DNA of 64,000 nucleotides. Source: Oscarella lobularis (Eukaryota > Porifera > Homoscleromorpha > Homosclerophorida > Oscarellidae). Location: the NCBI RefSeq assembly GCF_947507565.1, contig NC_089189.1, positions 1,426,001 to 1,490,000 on the forward strand, written 5' to 3'. The position numbers and the translations under genes were made by a program. Shown here in pieces: positions 30,248 to 42,062 of this stretch (positions within the stretch are counted from its first letter, which is position 1; each line of letters opens with the position of its first letter). Under the pieces are notes generated by a model, which was given only the letters and a program-made list of their open reading frames with translations, did not search any database and had not been told where the DNA came from.

Positions 30248-32030
30248 TTTATTTCTTCCGCTACCTTATATTTTCTTCCGCTTTATTTCTTCCGCTACCT
30301 TTTACTTCTTCCGATACCTTATGCAGTAAAACCTGTCTATAACGACCACCTACGGTTCCCCAAAAAGTGGTCGTTATAGACAGGTGGTCGTTGTAGACGA
30401 GTGGGCGTTTTACATCCTGGCCTTAAATAGGTTAGCGCACGTTTTGTTATGTAACCTTAACCCCTCCCTAACGAAAAGTGGTCCGCCCGAAAAGTGGACC
30501 CCTCCGGACGGCTTTTCTTGAAGTGAAAAAAATTTCCGGCCTACCAAAAAGTGGCGCGGGCTCATACGGGTACCCTTCGCGATGTATGTAGACCGATAAA
30601 CGACAAAGTACGCGAGTACAGTAGCTGTAGCTGCTCGCGCGCATCCACTGTACTTCGCAATTAACGTGTACGATCTTCTTCTATGCAAGTCTTCCGTGCG
30701 AGGGAAGGTAGGACCACTTTTCTTTGAACAAAGAAAAGTGGTCCGCCCGAGTAGACGAACGCCGAAAACATGGCACGTAAAATAAAAGGCATTATAGGCA
30801 CTTCGTATGCACTTTGTTGTCAGATTTAATGCCCCGAATACGCGTTTTCGCTTTACGTGGTCGCTGTAGACAGTGCAAATTGTGCAAGAACGTGCAGAGG
30901 GGGGTGGTCGCTGGTCGCAGAAGGCAGGTGGTCGCTATATGCAAGGTACTTTACACTACGAACGATCCGTCCCAAAGAAAGTGGTCGTAATAGACAGGTG
31001 GTCGCTATATACGAGTGGTCGCTAACACAGGTTTTACTGTATTTCTTCCGCTACCTTTTATTTCTTCCGCTACCTAATATTTCTTCCGCTTTATTTCTTC
31101 CCCTATATTTCTTCTGCTATATTTCTTCCCCTATATTTCTTCCCCTTCATTTCTACCGCTATATTTCTTCCGTTATATTTCTATTGCTTGATTTGTACTT
31201 GTGTATTTCTACCGCTAAATTTCTTTCCCTGTGTGCTTTTCGAAGCGCTGTTTAGTGCGCATGCTCTTCCGCCATTTTGCCTGGCTCCCTCATGGACCGC
31301 GTCAGCGAGGAAAAACTTTGTCAAGCCTCTGAGCTTCTGTCAGAGGCGCTGCAAAACGCTTGTAACAAAAGTAGCAAAAAGTAACAAAAAGTGACAAAAG
31401 TACGAGGAAATTTTATCTGCGAATTACTCTTAAAATAACCGCAGGTAGACGGAAGCTGGGAAAATTACGGAATTGGTTATCAAGAACGTTTATCATCAGA
31501 ACAAAATGATGACTAGACGGAAGTGGTTGTTCCTGAAGTCAATTTGCCGCTTTCGAGAGAAAATTTATCTCAGCTAGATAACGAAGTTGATCATTTGCAG
31601 GAAACCTATAACTATCGAATCGATGTTTACGTTCATGCTCGTTCATTCCTGGAAAGATTATTATTATGATAAATAATTAATGCTATGTCGTTGTCTATTT
31701 CCAAGGTTAACGCTACTAATTACGTTTGTAGTAATAAAGCGGTAGAAATGTAGCGGAAGAAATATATAGCGGTAGAAATATAGCGGAAGAAATAAAGCGA
31801 AAGAAATATAGCGGTAGAAATGTAACAGAAGAAATAAAGCGGAAGAAATAAAGCGGTAGAAATGTAGCGGAAGAAATCAAGCGGTAGAAATATATAGCGG
31901 TAGAAATGTAGCGGAAGAAATCAAGCGGTAGAAATAAAAGGTAGCGGAAGAAATAAAAGGTAGCGGAAGAAATATAGCGGAAGAAATATAAGGTAGCGGA
32001 AGAAATAAAGGTAGCGGAAGAAATAAAAGA
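30248..32030. repeat. CTTCCGCTA satellite blocks in two orientations
   Basis: Units such as TATTTCTTCCGCTACCTTT run at 30248-30323 and 31040-31230. The reverse complement (GGTAGCGGAAGAAATA) runs at 31735-32030. The opposed blocks could form a long stem around ~500 bp of unassigned single-copy sequence (31231-31734). A pogo-like element interrupts the first block. Confidence 0.75.
30324..31039. mobile_element. Non-autonomous pogo/Tigger-like (Tc1/mariner superfamily) element
   Basis: The ends are CAGTAAAACCTGTCTATAAC and, inverted, ...AACACAGGTTTTACTG. The CAGT-x-x-AACCT start is characteristic of pogo-like elements. GTGGTCG(T/C)TATAGACAG words repeat inside both ends. The right flank begins TA and the left flank ends TG, so a TA target duplication is present only in degraded form. 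716 bp with no transposase. It sits inside the CTTCCGCTA satellite, which continues on both sides. Confidence 0.75.
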
Positions 32031-32814
32031 ACCATTTATGGCGCGCCATATACTAATACTACTAATCGACCCTCTGTAGGATTTTTCTCCATTAGTTTAG
32101 GTTGTTTGTCTAGCGAGCGGCACTTGTAGAAGCACCCTTTGTAGTTAGAGGAAAATGCCACTTGCCGTGACCACGTGGTTCTGATGAACGCGTGACGTCA
32201 CGATAGGTTGTGAAGCTCTCGGCGCTAAAAAAAAAAAAAAAAAAGGAAACAAATCTGTTGTCAAGAGATAGGAAGCCGTCCACTGAAAGAAACTTGTGCT
32301 TTTGGAGTCCTACTGTACCGCTAATTCGTGCAACATCCCTATGCCATAAATTACCTAAAGAATAGACTTAAAGGGAAAGACTTCTCTTCCCGCATATCAT
32401 TCCAGCGTCACCTGACCTGCTCTTTTACGCAGTAGATAACACGAAGTCTTCTCCCCTACCGAGGAAGAAGGGACTGGCTTGCGAGGCTAAGTACACTAAA
32501 AATTAGTACAGAGCAAACGCAGAGTTAGAACTTACGTCAGTTGACGTCACGTACCGTCGAACGCTCGTCGTTCTTCTTCAAGTTCAATCGTTCCTGCTGA
32601 AGCTTTGACGGTCTTCTCGCGCCCAGAAGTAAGTCCTGACCATATATCTACTCTGTACTCCAATCGTCGTGCTGTTCGCGGCCTTCGATCGAAGACCACG
32701 GCGTCATCAGCAATCCCGGATAACGTCGCGTCGTTTTGTCGAGTACTGTAGAACAAAATCCATCCGATTTCCTTCAGCCAGCTCGTGTAGCTTTGTTCGA
32801 TCTATAATTCAGCC
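32031..32814. other. Unassigned non-coding stretch with an A18 run
   Basis: A homopolymer of about 18 A begins at about 32227. No gene recognised. The short open frames at 32547-32756 lack any family resemblance. Confidence 0.4.
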
Positions 32815-33386
32815 GGATGTGGATGTACGTTGACTATTGTTCCGTGGTATGGGATTCTGGGTCAAATTCAATCTCTTCTCGACTTCGGCAAATTGACAAG
32901 CGATGCCTCCGTCTCATTGCTGGTATCCGATTCCATGAGCCTACTGGTGATCTTCCAACTTTATTTACTCGTTTTCATCTACACCCGTATGACTTACGTC
33001 ATCAGTTCTTTCTTGCGTTCGGTGGAGTTACCTCTCTAGCGTCATCTCAAATTTCTTCCCGTTTTTTTCCTACATCTTCTGGTGGCTATAATACTCGTCT
33101 TTCTCAATTTGGGGTAAAAATTACTCGTCCCTCCACAAATGCTCTTCGATCAACGTCTTTTTATCGTGCTCAGTCTTATTGGAATTCTCTCTGTCCCCTT
33201 TTGTGGTCTGCATCTGACCTTAAATCATTAAAGTTCGTCTACGATATAACTGTTATGTCCAAAAGATCTAATCAAAAGGTATATTTTTGACATTACTTAT
33301 TTTGTTTGTGGTAGATAGGTAATTAGTACGACACCCGGTAGATCGACCAACACGTTTCGAGGGTTGTTCCGTCGTTAAATAAATTA

Positions 33387-33424
<38 letters not shown>

Positions 33425-33425
33425 C
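32815..33425 (+). mobile_element. 5'-truncated LINE: C-terminal end of reverse transcriptase ORF plus (ATT)n tail
   Basis: The open frame at 32817-33290 contains DYCSVVWDSG, ISSRLRQIDKRCLRLI and YWNSLCPLLW. This is the typical ending of the pol ORF of CR1/L2/jockey-like LINEs (LxYCSxVW... LExxQxRALRLI). A (ATT)n run at about 33388-33424 forms the 3' tail, and the 5' part is missing, as expected for target-primed insertion. The clade cannot be named from this piece. Confidence 0.75.
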
Positions 33426-34588
33426 TTTGAATCACTCGCACAAGGGAGCAGTGCCCAATTTAAAGGGCCAACAAACACACAGAAACACCAACAAAGCAAA
33501 TCAGACACAACGATAACCTATTTCAAAACGCCCTGAAGCCAAGATTTAATATCACTATCACTATCACTATCACTAGAAACGCGTTGCGCTTACCGTTTCG
33601 CGCCTTCGGCTTCGTGATGGCGCCCCCTGCGCGTTCGATTTTTCGATATCGAAGCCTAAACGTTTCGCGATCGTTCGTTGGAAGAAAAGATTGGACGATT
33701 CATCGGCCTTACCGCGTTGCGCGATCGTGGCTGCTTCGTCTCGCCACCTTTGTTCGGCCGAATGAGTCCGAATATACGCGCCTTCGTCGTCGGGGTCGTG
33801 TGCACGAATGAGAGTCTCGAGCTCTGCGTGTGAATGTTGTGCGTTCGAGGTCTCGTTCTGTCGACCAATGGGAGAACGAGCTGCCGTCCCGGGGCTTCGT
33901 GTTTGGCATGTACGAGTGATTCGATTAGCTAATAATAGCCGAATTGAGAATTGTACCTGTCAAGTATTGACTGGAAGCGTCATCGGGACAACGCCACCTC
34001 GCGGTCATGCCGCTCAACGACACGTCCACCATTCGTCCTCCGCTATAGTTGCATGGAGCACTGACAGCGCACAGCGTACTCTGTACGAACAGGAGATGGA
34101 CTAAACTATAAAAAAATTTCTTGTTGACGCGCAGAAGAGACCATTAGAATACTTATAAAAAGCGCATTTTAAAAAATAAAATTACAGTGGGTAGTCTATG
34201 CCCGGGTCTTTTGGACGAACACATCACGTGACGATCGAGACGATGTTCGCGAAGAAAACAGCTCCGTTCGGCTCGTGGAAGTCACCGCTTAGCGCCGCTG
34301 ACATAGCGGCAAATTTATCACGCATCGAAGAGCTCTGCGTCGATCGGAAGGCAGATTCTGGTTCGAAAACATCAGCTTAGGCTTCCTAGCTACGGCGAAT
34401 TCTCGCTCCAGGCACGATCTATTGGTCGGAGATGCGTCCTTCAGACGAGGGACGCAATCGCGTCTGCAGTTGGTCGCGAAACGATGGCAAAGGGACCCTG
34501 GCAAAGTCGTGCAATGGACGAAGGGAACGTTCAACGCACGCACTCGAGTCCACGAGTACGGGGGCGGCTCCTTCTTCGTTCACTCAGG
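33426..34588. other. Unassigned non-coding stretch
   Basis: Contains a short (ACTATC)n run at about 33550-33574 and several GC-richer segments with overlapping open frames on both strands, none with family resemblance. Confidence 0.4.
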
Positions 34589-35532
34589 TATATAAGCACG
34601 GATTGTAGAGAACTGGATATGAAACGCACGCACGCTAGTGGGATCATCCGTGACATGGTCACGTGACCGATCTTGCCCGGATTGCTAACCCAGTTGCCTC
34701 CGTTGCCTCCCCGGTTTGACAATGGCAAAATTCGCACATGCTTAGTCCTTAACGTTTTCATGAAAAAACAACCCATTTTTAACTAAGCAGTGACAGGTAA
34801 CATTGAATTGTTCCCAAAGGTCACGGTACAGTAGTGTAGAGAACCGAAAAGTAGCAAAGCGCAGAGAGACTAACTATTAGAAGCTTAGAGGAAGCATACC
34901 TAGCCTTTCTCGCTCTGCTGCTTGTCTGTTAATTAATTCCGCTCAGCATTTTTTCGACCTCTTTCTAGCGCAAACCCGCTCGTTCATATATTAGTCGGGG
35001 TTGTAGGGCCATTCTACAGTGGCAGTTCTATCTACTAAAACTACAGTATGCGGCTGACTCTCTACAGTTCTCCCAGAAATGCTACACAAACTCCTTCACC
35101 ATTCCGAGCATAAAAATGCCCGTACTCGGCTATAACGCGACGAAACCGGCCTTGCTTGTGGACAAAGCCACAGCAAGGATCATTATTAAACCGTTCCTTA
35201 TCTTACTGGCGACGCAAACGTAAGCGAATTGACGAAAACGCTACACAACCCCTTCCGAAGTAGGTCTCGTGAGAAAACGCGTGAAAACGCTCTTACGAAA
35301 CCTCCAATAATTTAGGCAAATGGTGCGCTAGGTACTTCGAAGATGTAGGCATCGATTTACGTTAATCATAGACGGGTGGCGATTAATCCCTTTAGTCAAA
35401 CAGGACTTGAGTGTGCCAAGCACAAGCGGAGACACGGGGGCGGGGCATGTCACGGATGATCCCACGCAACATACGGTAGCGTGCGTGCGTTTCATATCCA
35501 GTTCTCTACAATCCGTGATATAAGCCACTGGG
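34589..35532. mobile_element. Non-autonomous element with ~70-bp terminal inverted repeats
   Basis: The left end (34590-34665) contains GGATTGTAGAGAACTGGATA, TGAAACGCACGCACGCTA and GGGATCATCCGTGACATG. The right end (35450-35525) carries the same words in inverse order and orientation, with a ~14-bp insertion after CGCTA. The centre has no transposase. Class unknown; a foldback or MITE-like element. Confidence 0.65.
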
Positions 35533-37138
35533 TTTATTTATAATGCGAAGTCATTTGATTTATGCTATTATTTCTCTCTAGGTGTTCTTTATTTCAGCAA
35601 TTTCGACGACCAAGTCTTGTATAAGTCTAAATAAACGACTTCAAACGCCGATCCCATTCCATTGACTCCAGCCGGCAAAGGCAGAAAAGATTATGACGTC
35701 ATATTTTCTGATGGAACAAGCTTTTCTTAGGCTGGCGTTACGCCGACGGGGTGTACGCGAACGAGCGCGTTTTCTGTGTGCGCGAAGACCACGGGGAAAG
35801 TGAGAAAGCCGATCCGAGGGACGTCAGAAATACATTGGTCTCATTTTCTGTTCAGTCGCCTATGCAGGAACAGTCCGTTCTGGTAAAGACAAGTGGCTTA
35901 TGGTGTACTGTTTAACTTTTTAATCTCAATGTAGGGGGAAGGATGCGATTTTTATTCGTCGCCTCGCGTCTCTCACGACAGCAAAACGCTTGCCTGGCTT
36001 CAGTGGAATTTTCCTAATATGGTGCACGTTTCACCTGTTCGCAGTCATTAGTGTTCAATGAATAAATAATAATAATAATAAATATGTGGTTATTGAAGTA
36101 CTGGTATCTTGGTGTATAGACCAATCCTTCATAGAGACGCTTTGGCACTAGTAAAATATTGTTCTGCCAATGAATATATATATTCATTGTCTTTAGCCAT
36201 GGGACAGTACTGAAATCTTGTGCGCCGAATTAATTGTCCGAGAACGGTTCATCCATTGTGCAAGACACCAGACGAAGAGTATATACTTCAATACAGATTA
36301 TCCACGTACTGTATATATATATATATAGTGTTCCTCACTTTCTCTTCAAATTTGTGGTGGCGAGAATATCAGCGTCATGACGCCCGTGTGGTCGCCTAGC
36401 GACGTTCTCCACTACGTCAGCGACGAGTCGAAATGGTGGAATCTGTACAGTGAATCATCGGGCGTGTTATTCGAACGAGAGCAAGAACTCGGCATGCCCC
36501 ATTGGCTTTCGGTCACCGTGGATACTCGTTCAATCCGAGAAACGCCAATGAAATAATTCTAACCTACGGTGGCGTAAGTGATTAAATACATTCATAGGAT
36601 AAAGGTTTACGTTTTTCCTAGGAGCTCTCTCTATTCGATGTCGAGACAAAGTCATCGTAGTCTTTCGATACGGGCTTTCATGCCCACGCACTTCCGTTCT
36701 TCTGCTCGGACGGTCACGTGTTCGTTCTCGCTTTCAGTGCCGTTCGCCTTCCCGCATTACTCGACGTGAACGTGACCTTGTCACCGACCGGATAGCTATT
36801 CTCACCATTGAGAACGAGCCACGAGCCACTCCTTTTGAGCAACACCGCCAATTTCTTGACAGACGACTTGAACTCCTTGCGAGTCCGACGGGCGACTTCC
36901 AAGCAAAACGACGACGAGATAACGTTGAACGCTCTGTCACAGCCATCACTTCCGAGAGGTTCGTCGTCGAGAATTTGACTTTGAGTTTACGATTAACAAT
37001 GTATACGATGAGATAGCAACTGGCCAAAGTTAGCGCTTAGCCATTCGGCTAGTTCTAGTTTATACGGAATCAAAATTTCAAATACGTCACATAAAAACCG
37101 CTGTTCAACGTACAACACGACTACAATACTCGACCTAT
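35533..37138. other. Mostly non-coding stretch before the kinase gene
   Basis: Simple repeats (ATA)n at about 36062-36084 and (TA)n at about 36310-36327. A 60-codon open frame starts at 36377 (MTPVWSPSDVLHYVSDESKW) and may be an exon of something, but no partner exon or family was recognised. The rest is unassigned. Confidence 0.35.
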
Positions 37139-40100
37139 CTAAAAAAGGACTTCAGACAGTACAACTTTGTGGCGACGATTCTCTCCCTCTCCTCCAAACT
37201 TTCCTTTTACGAGTCTCTTCACTGGGGGAATGCCCAAACGTAGCAGTTCTGCTATTTCTCTTCTTAGCGCTGTTAGGCATTCGCCACTCGTAGGACGACG
37301 TTCTACTCTGTCTTCACCAGCAATCATTCTTGAGCAGATTTCGTGCAACTGAGCACGATTGACTAAGTCGCTTAGCTGGCCACTTCTCTCCTCCGGAATC
37401 GGTCCCACTCCGGTAAATATTTCAACCAGCGAAACGCCCAGACTATAGACGTCGCTGGGTAACGAGCTGTGTCCCGACGTAGGTGCCATTCGTTCTGGAG
37501 CAAGATAATTAGGGCTGAGAGGACCGGCTGATTTGGAGCTGTCTAGCAGGTGGGCAGCTCCTAAATCAGCGACTTTGACTCTCATATCCCTCGTCACCAA
37601 GACGTTCGTCGGACGAATATCACCGTGAACGTAGGGACGGGGAGAGAGCTCGTGGAGATACGTAATAGCTGACGTCATTTCGACTGCAATTGAGAGCTGC
37701 TCATACGTAGAGAGATAGGAGCCGGAGAAGTGAGCGGCATCCATCACTTCGCTAACCGATCCCTCGAGTAATTCGGAGATGATTTGGAACGGTAGACCTG
37801 GTCTCATTATAGCACCGCACACACGTACGATGTTTGGGTGGTGGAGTCGACTGGCCGTGAGAACTTCTCTTCGAAATGTGGGAATCGTTCTCTCGGTCGT
37901 TATGAGTTCGTGGAATTGCTTCACAGCCACGTCCATGCCGTGCCAATGGCCAATGAGCACGTCTTGATTAATTAATGTATAAGCATAGTTCTAAATTGGT
38001 TTATTTTTACCTGCATATGCTCCTGTTCCAAGCTTGTCCTGAGTGAGTTGTATCTGCTGCGGGCTAATGTTTAGAACTTGAACAAATTGGTCGAGACTGC
38101 GTCGCGATTCTTGGAGCGAGTCTTGAAGAGTCTGACGCTGAGACTCGAGCTCTTGGCATCGTGATTCCAAAGCTTGACGTTGAGATTGAAAAGTTTGGCG
38201 TTGCGACTCAAACGTGTGACGTTCAGCGTGAAGTTGCGTTCTGATATCGTTTTTAAAGGCAAAAATTAATAGGTTAAATTGAATATAAATTCAGAATAGG
38301 TCGGAGCATACTTTTCCGTTTCATGGGCTTGGCGTTCATCATGGAGCTGCATCCTCATTTCGTTCCTAAAAACAGCCAAAATAAATAGAATAGATTGATG
38401 TCGTTTTTACTTTTCCGTCTCAACAGCTTGGCATCTTGCTTCCAAAGCTTGACGTTGAGATTGTTCATCATGGTGCAGCGTTCTTATTTCATTTCTAGAG
38501 AAAGGAGCAGTAATTTTTGAAATATAAGGGTGATGTTGTTTTGACCTTTCCGTCTCAAAAGCTTGGCGTTCATCATGAAGGTGCCTCCTTATTTCATTTC
38601 TAAAAACACAAAAGTATTTCAGAGGCTAATCTCTCATGACGAAAGAGTAAGATCACTTTTCTGCTTCATGTCTTCTGCTCTCAGTTTCCATGGCATGTCT
38701 GAAGTCATTATTTAGAATGACGCCATTTTGTTCAAAATTCACCTTTGTTGTTGAATTTGCCTTTGAAGATCACGGCAACGAGCATTCAGTTCAGCGCTTC
38801 ATATAAATCGCATATAAAATGTAGATATGGAATTAGCAAAAGTCGTACTTTCCAGCTTGAAGAATGTCGCATTGTTCTCTATCAAAGATGAGCCACATTA
38901 GTTTGATATTGAAATCTTTGTTCATGCAAAACATCATGTATACCGCATTCTTTCCATTTGTTGGTCAACGTCCCGGATGCGAAGTCTACCATCTGAAATT
39001 GACGTAGATGTAGCGAGAAGAAGAGATTCAATTTTCGTGTAAGATTTGTTTGAAGGACCTAATCAATGAATTGATTATTGAATCACAAATTGATTCTAAT
39101 TACCAAGTTTAAAAATTTTCACGATCTGATGACATTCTCCTTTTCTGTCTTCACCCCAAGAAAGAATGAGATGGGCAGAGCCGTCTTCATTTGCTACACA
39201 GTGAAGGGTGTGGTCCCAAATTGGTGCCACATCCGGGGTCAAGTCCATCTGAATTCATATAATTATTGATCGCAATCAAATCAATAATGTACCTTGTGTG
39301 ATTTTTGCTCATCAAAATCAATTATATATCCGCTGTCTAAAAGTTCTTTCCTATAACCGCCGATCATTAGAAAGCAATTCTTTCTTTCGAATCCTCTTTT
39401 AATTATTCGACATATTCTGTGGGAATGTCGAGCGGATGGTTTTGGAAGGAAATTGATGTTAATCCATTTCTATTACAGTACAATTTATTAATTTTTGCCA
39501 AAAATAATTATGTTTTACCTTTTCTCTCAAATCAATTATAAATGCATCATCTAAATATTGCCCACCACTGTACCCTCCATGAAGTAATCCTCGATGTTGA
39601 TCCATCGTTTCCATGGCAGCCCACGCACGTGGTTGTGGTCTTTCTCCACTTAATTCAACATCAAACCAATATCCTATTCATCAACGTTTGAATTATTCCC
39701 AGATTTCATTTCATGAAATTTACCTTTTTCTCTTCCTTCCTCAAATAAGAATTCGTAAATCTCATTATTCACTGCCCCAATGCATTGTGCTCCTGATTGG
39801 AGACGATCTCGAGGAATGCGTCCGCTGAATCCCCCAAACATGATTATTCTTCCTCCAATGGCCCACAAACAGCAGGAGTAGCGTTGCCATGGTTTCTTTC
39901 CATGGATGGGCGTTGCTACTTGGATCCATTTCATTTTCTTCGGATCCAAACCAAACACCTCTCCCAGATAATCCACGTAGCTTGCCTTCTGTCCCCCGTA
40001 CGAATACATGATCCCATTGATGACCACGCATCGCGATCCGATGCAAGGAGGAGGAATATTCTTTCCGTCGGCGAAACGGCGAATCCATTTCTTCTCTTCT

Positions 40101-40234
40101 TGGACGTTACAAGTCCAAATTTCGTTGCGAGGGAAATAATATTTTCCCTTCTTTCCACCGAAGAGATGCAATTCATTCCCGATCAACGCACTCTCGTGTT
40201 CAGTTCGAGGCTCAGGAAATGCGACTTTGGCCAT
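37139..40234 (-). CDS. Kelch - coiled coil - protein kinase fusion (kinase locus 1)
   Basis: ATG at 40234 (MAKVAFPEPRTEHE); further upstream frames lack ATG. Kelch part: exon 40234-39724 (LIGNELHLFGGKKGKYYF, VVINGIMYSYGG, WAIGGRIIMFGG) with a GTAAAT donor, exon ~39672-39520 (LLHGGYSGGQYLDDAF), exon ~39460-39310 (CFLMIGGYRKEL) and one more, enough for a beta propeller. About eight short exons (~39000-38010) encode a Gln/Glu/Arg-rich coiled coil. The kinase begins IQLTQDKLGTGAYAG, whose glycine loop spans the last intron, and continues on exon ~37968-37139. It has VAVKQF (beta-3 Lys), YVHGDIRPTNVLV (catalytic Asp; HGD instead of HRD), VADLG (DLG for DFG), APE and SDVYSLGVSLVEIF. It is TKL-like and probably catalytic, but non-RD. 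The ending ENRRHKVVLSEVLF is shared with loci 2 and 3. Confidence 0.8.
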
Positions 40235-40489
40235 TTCGCTTTCAATTAAGAAGCGGTGAATGACGTTTCGATGTCTGAATGAAAGATTCACGATCTAAGC
40301 CGACCTTATAATTATTTCACGGAAACTAAAAGTCATTCCAATCACATGAAGAAGGAAATTTAATGCCATTCATACTTCGTTTATTTCTATTCCGAATGAA
40401 GGAACGCCCAGGAAAGGCAGAATGATCTCAATGAAAGTGAATCCCCGTATAATCGATCTTTGTTGTTCAGCTCGACGTTAGTTCGCGTA

Positions 40490-41716
40490 CTCGATCTCAG
40501 AGACGTCGTTAATCTTTCCTTACAACGAATCGTCGTACAGTTGGCAGGCGGAAATCTGATTCGCCGAACCGAAGTAGAGGAAAAAGAACGGACGATGTGT
40601 CGTTAGATAGGTACAAGCATTCGAAGCGCCTTTTCTGGTCTTTAGACACGTTCTGTCTTTGCAAAGGATGCCTCTCAGTGGCGCGGGGCCGTTCGCTCGA
40701 AGGCGAACGATCTTTCGGAAACAGCCCCGAAACAGCCCCGCCCCTTCCTCATCGCTTCATCTCGCATCCGTTCCCTGGTAAGCAATCGCGCGTCTATCAC
40801 TGCCACGCTTCCTCTAATTTAGTTTAAATTGAAGATTTCTACGGCATCCTGACGACGTTTTATTTTGGGGTCCCCATTTCAAACCCACGGTCCATCGTGC
40901 ACTCTTCTCGCTTCAGCCATGCGTCACGCGCTTCAACAAGGTAGAGAAGACTATTGTGTATGTTATGCGTGACTACCTATTTCTCTTTCTAGTTTCTACG
41001 TCGATGTCTTGTCGGAACAAAGAATGAATGGATCATACGGTTTGTCTCATTCCTTTGGGGGTCCCCAGTGGTGTAGGCGTGTACTTAGGGGTCTGGGGCC
41101 TCTTTGCATTGTACATAGAGAGATTGACTGCGTTCTGTGCCACTGGCCCCGTTTTGGGCATAGACTGATTTCTGACCAAATCTAAACATTAGAGTTTGAT
41201 TTCTGACAGTCTAATCGAGGGAGGCTTGGGGCTCATGCGATGGCTTAGTGGCATAGCATGCATGAAACTCTCCTATGTTATGTACGAAGCAAAGAGGATA
41301 CTGTAGAAGGGAAAGCAGTCGCTTGTAGTTGAGTTGAGAACGTATCAGTTCTCACTGCATAACTACGATAGTGTACACGGGTCCCTGCCTTTCATTAGGG
41401 TTTAGTTGGCGGCTGCTAGTAGGTTAGGGCGGTGTAGAGATTAGTAGGTTCTAGCTCCCCTCCCTCAGACGTTAGCTAGCAGCCGCCACGTGCTTTAGAC
41501 CATTTCTCAAAGGATTGACAGGTAATCTAGATTAAATAGAAAATATGCGTTTTCCTTGTAGTCTTTTTCCTATCGTTTCTGAAACGTGGAGCCCTAAGAA
41601 TGAAACTGTCTTCTTGTGGACGTTGTCGCTTGCTTCTCTCGCACTGATAACCTTTGAAAGTGCTTCTGGAAAGACGAAGACGGCTCTTACGCATAAGACG
41701 TTTAAATTCTATAGGG
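40490..41716 (-). repeat. Repeat R, copy A (reverse)
   Basis: Runs from the K1 5' flank (AAACGTAC-type region and GTTGGCAGGCGGAAATCTGA) to AAGACGTTTAAATTC. It is matched by copy B (43858-44855) and copy C (48123-49275), both forward. Contains CAGCCCCGCCCCTTCCTCAT, GGGGTCCCC and CTCCCCTCCCTCAGACGTTA. No ORF with family resemblance; no clear terminal repeats. Confidence 0.75.
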
Positions 41717-42062
41717 TTAAATCGATGACCGTCCGCACAGACGAGTTTCAGCGTCGAATCGGATCCCTTCTTACAGATATTCTTGGAGTTCTTGCCTAAC
41801 TATGAGCCGTTTCAGTATTTTCAATGCTCTTCTCCTCCAGCAGTTTATCCGTCAAGTGTTTCCAGTGGTCTATCAGCTTGTATAGCTTCTCTTCTGTGGA
41901 TCACGAAATCGTCCACTCTCTCTACTCAGCCTCGCGTTTTCACTTACAATAAATTGTCTCTTTCAATGCACGTCACCACCATTAATGATAAAGTCATAAG
42001 TTGACATCACAAACACATTGTAAGTATAAGAACAAATGGATAAAAAAGTTCATACAAAAAAT

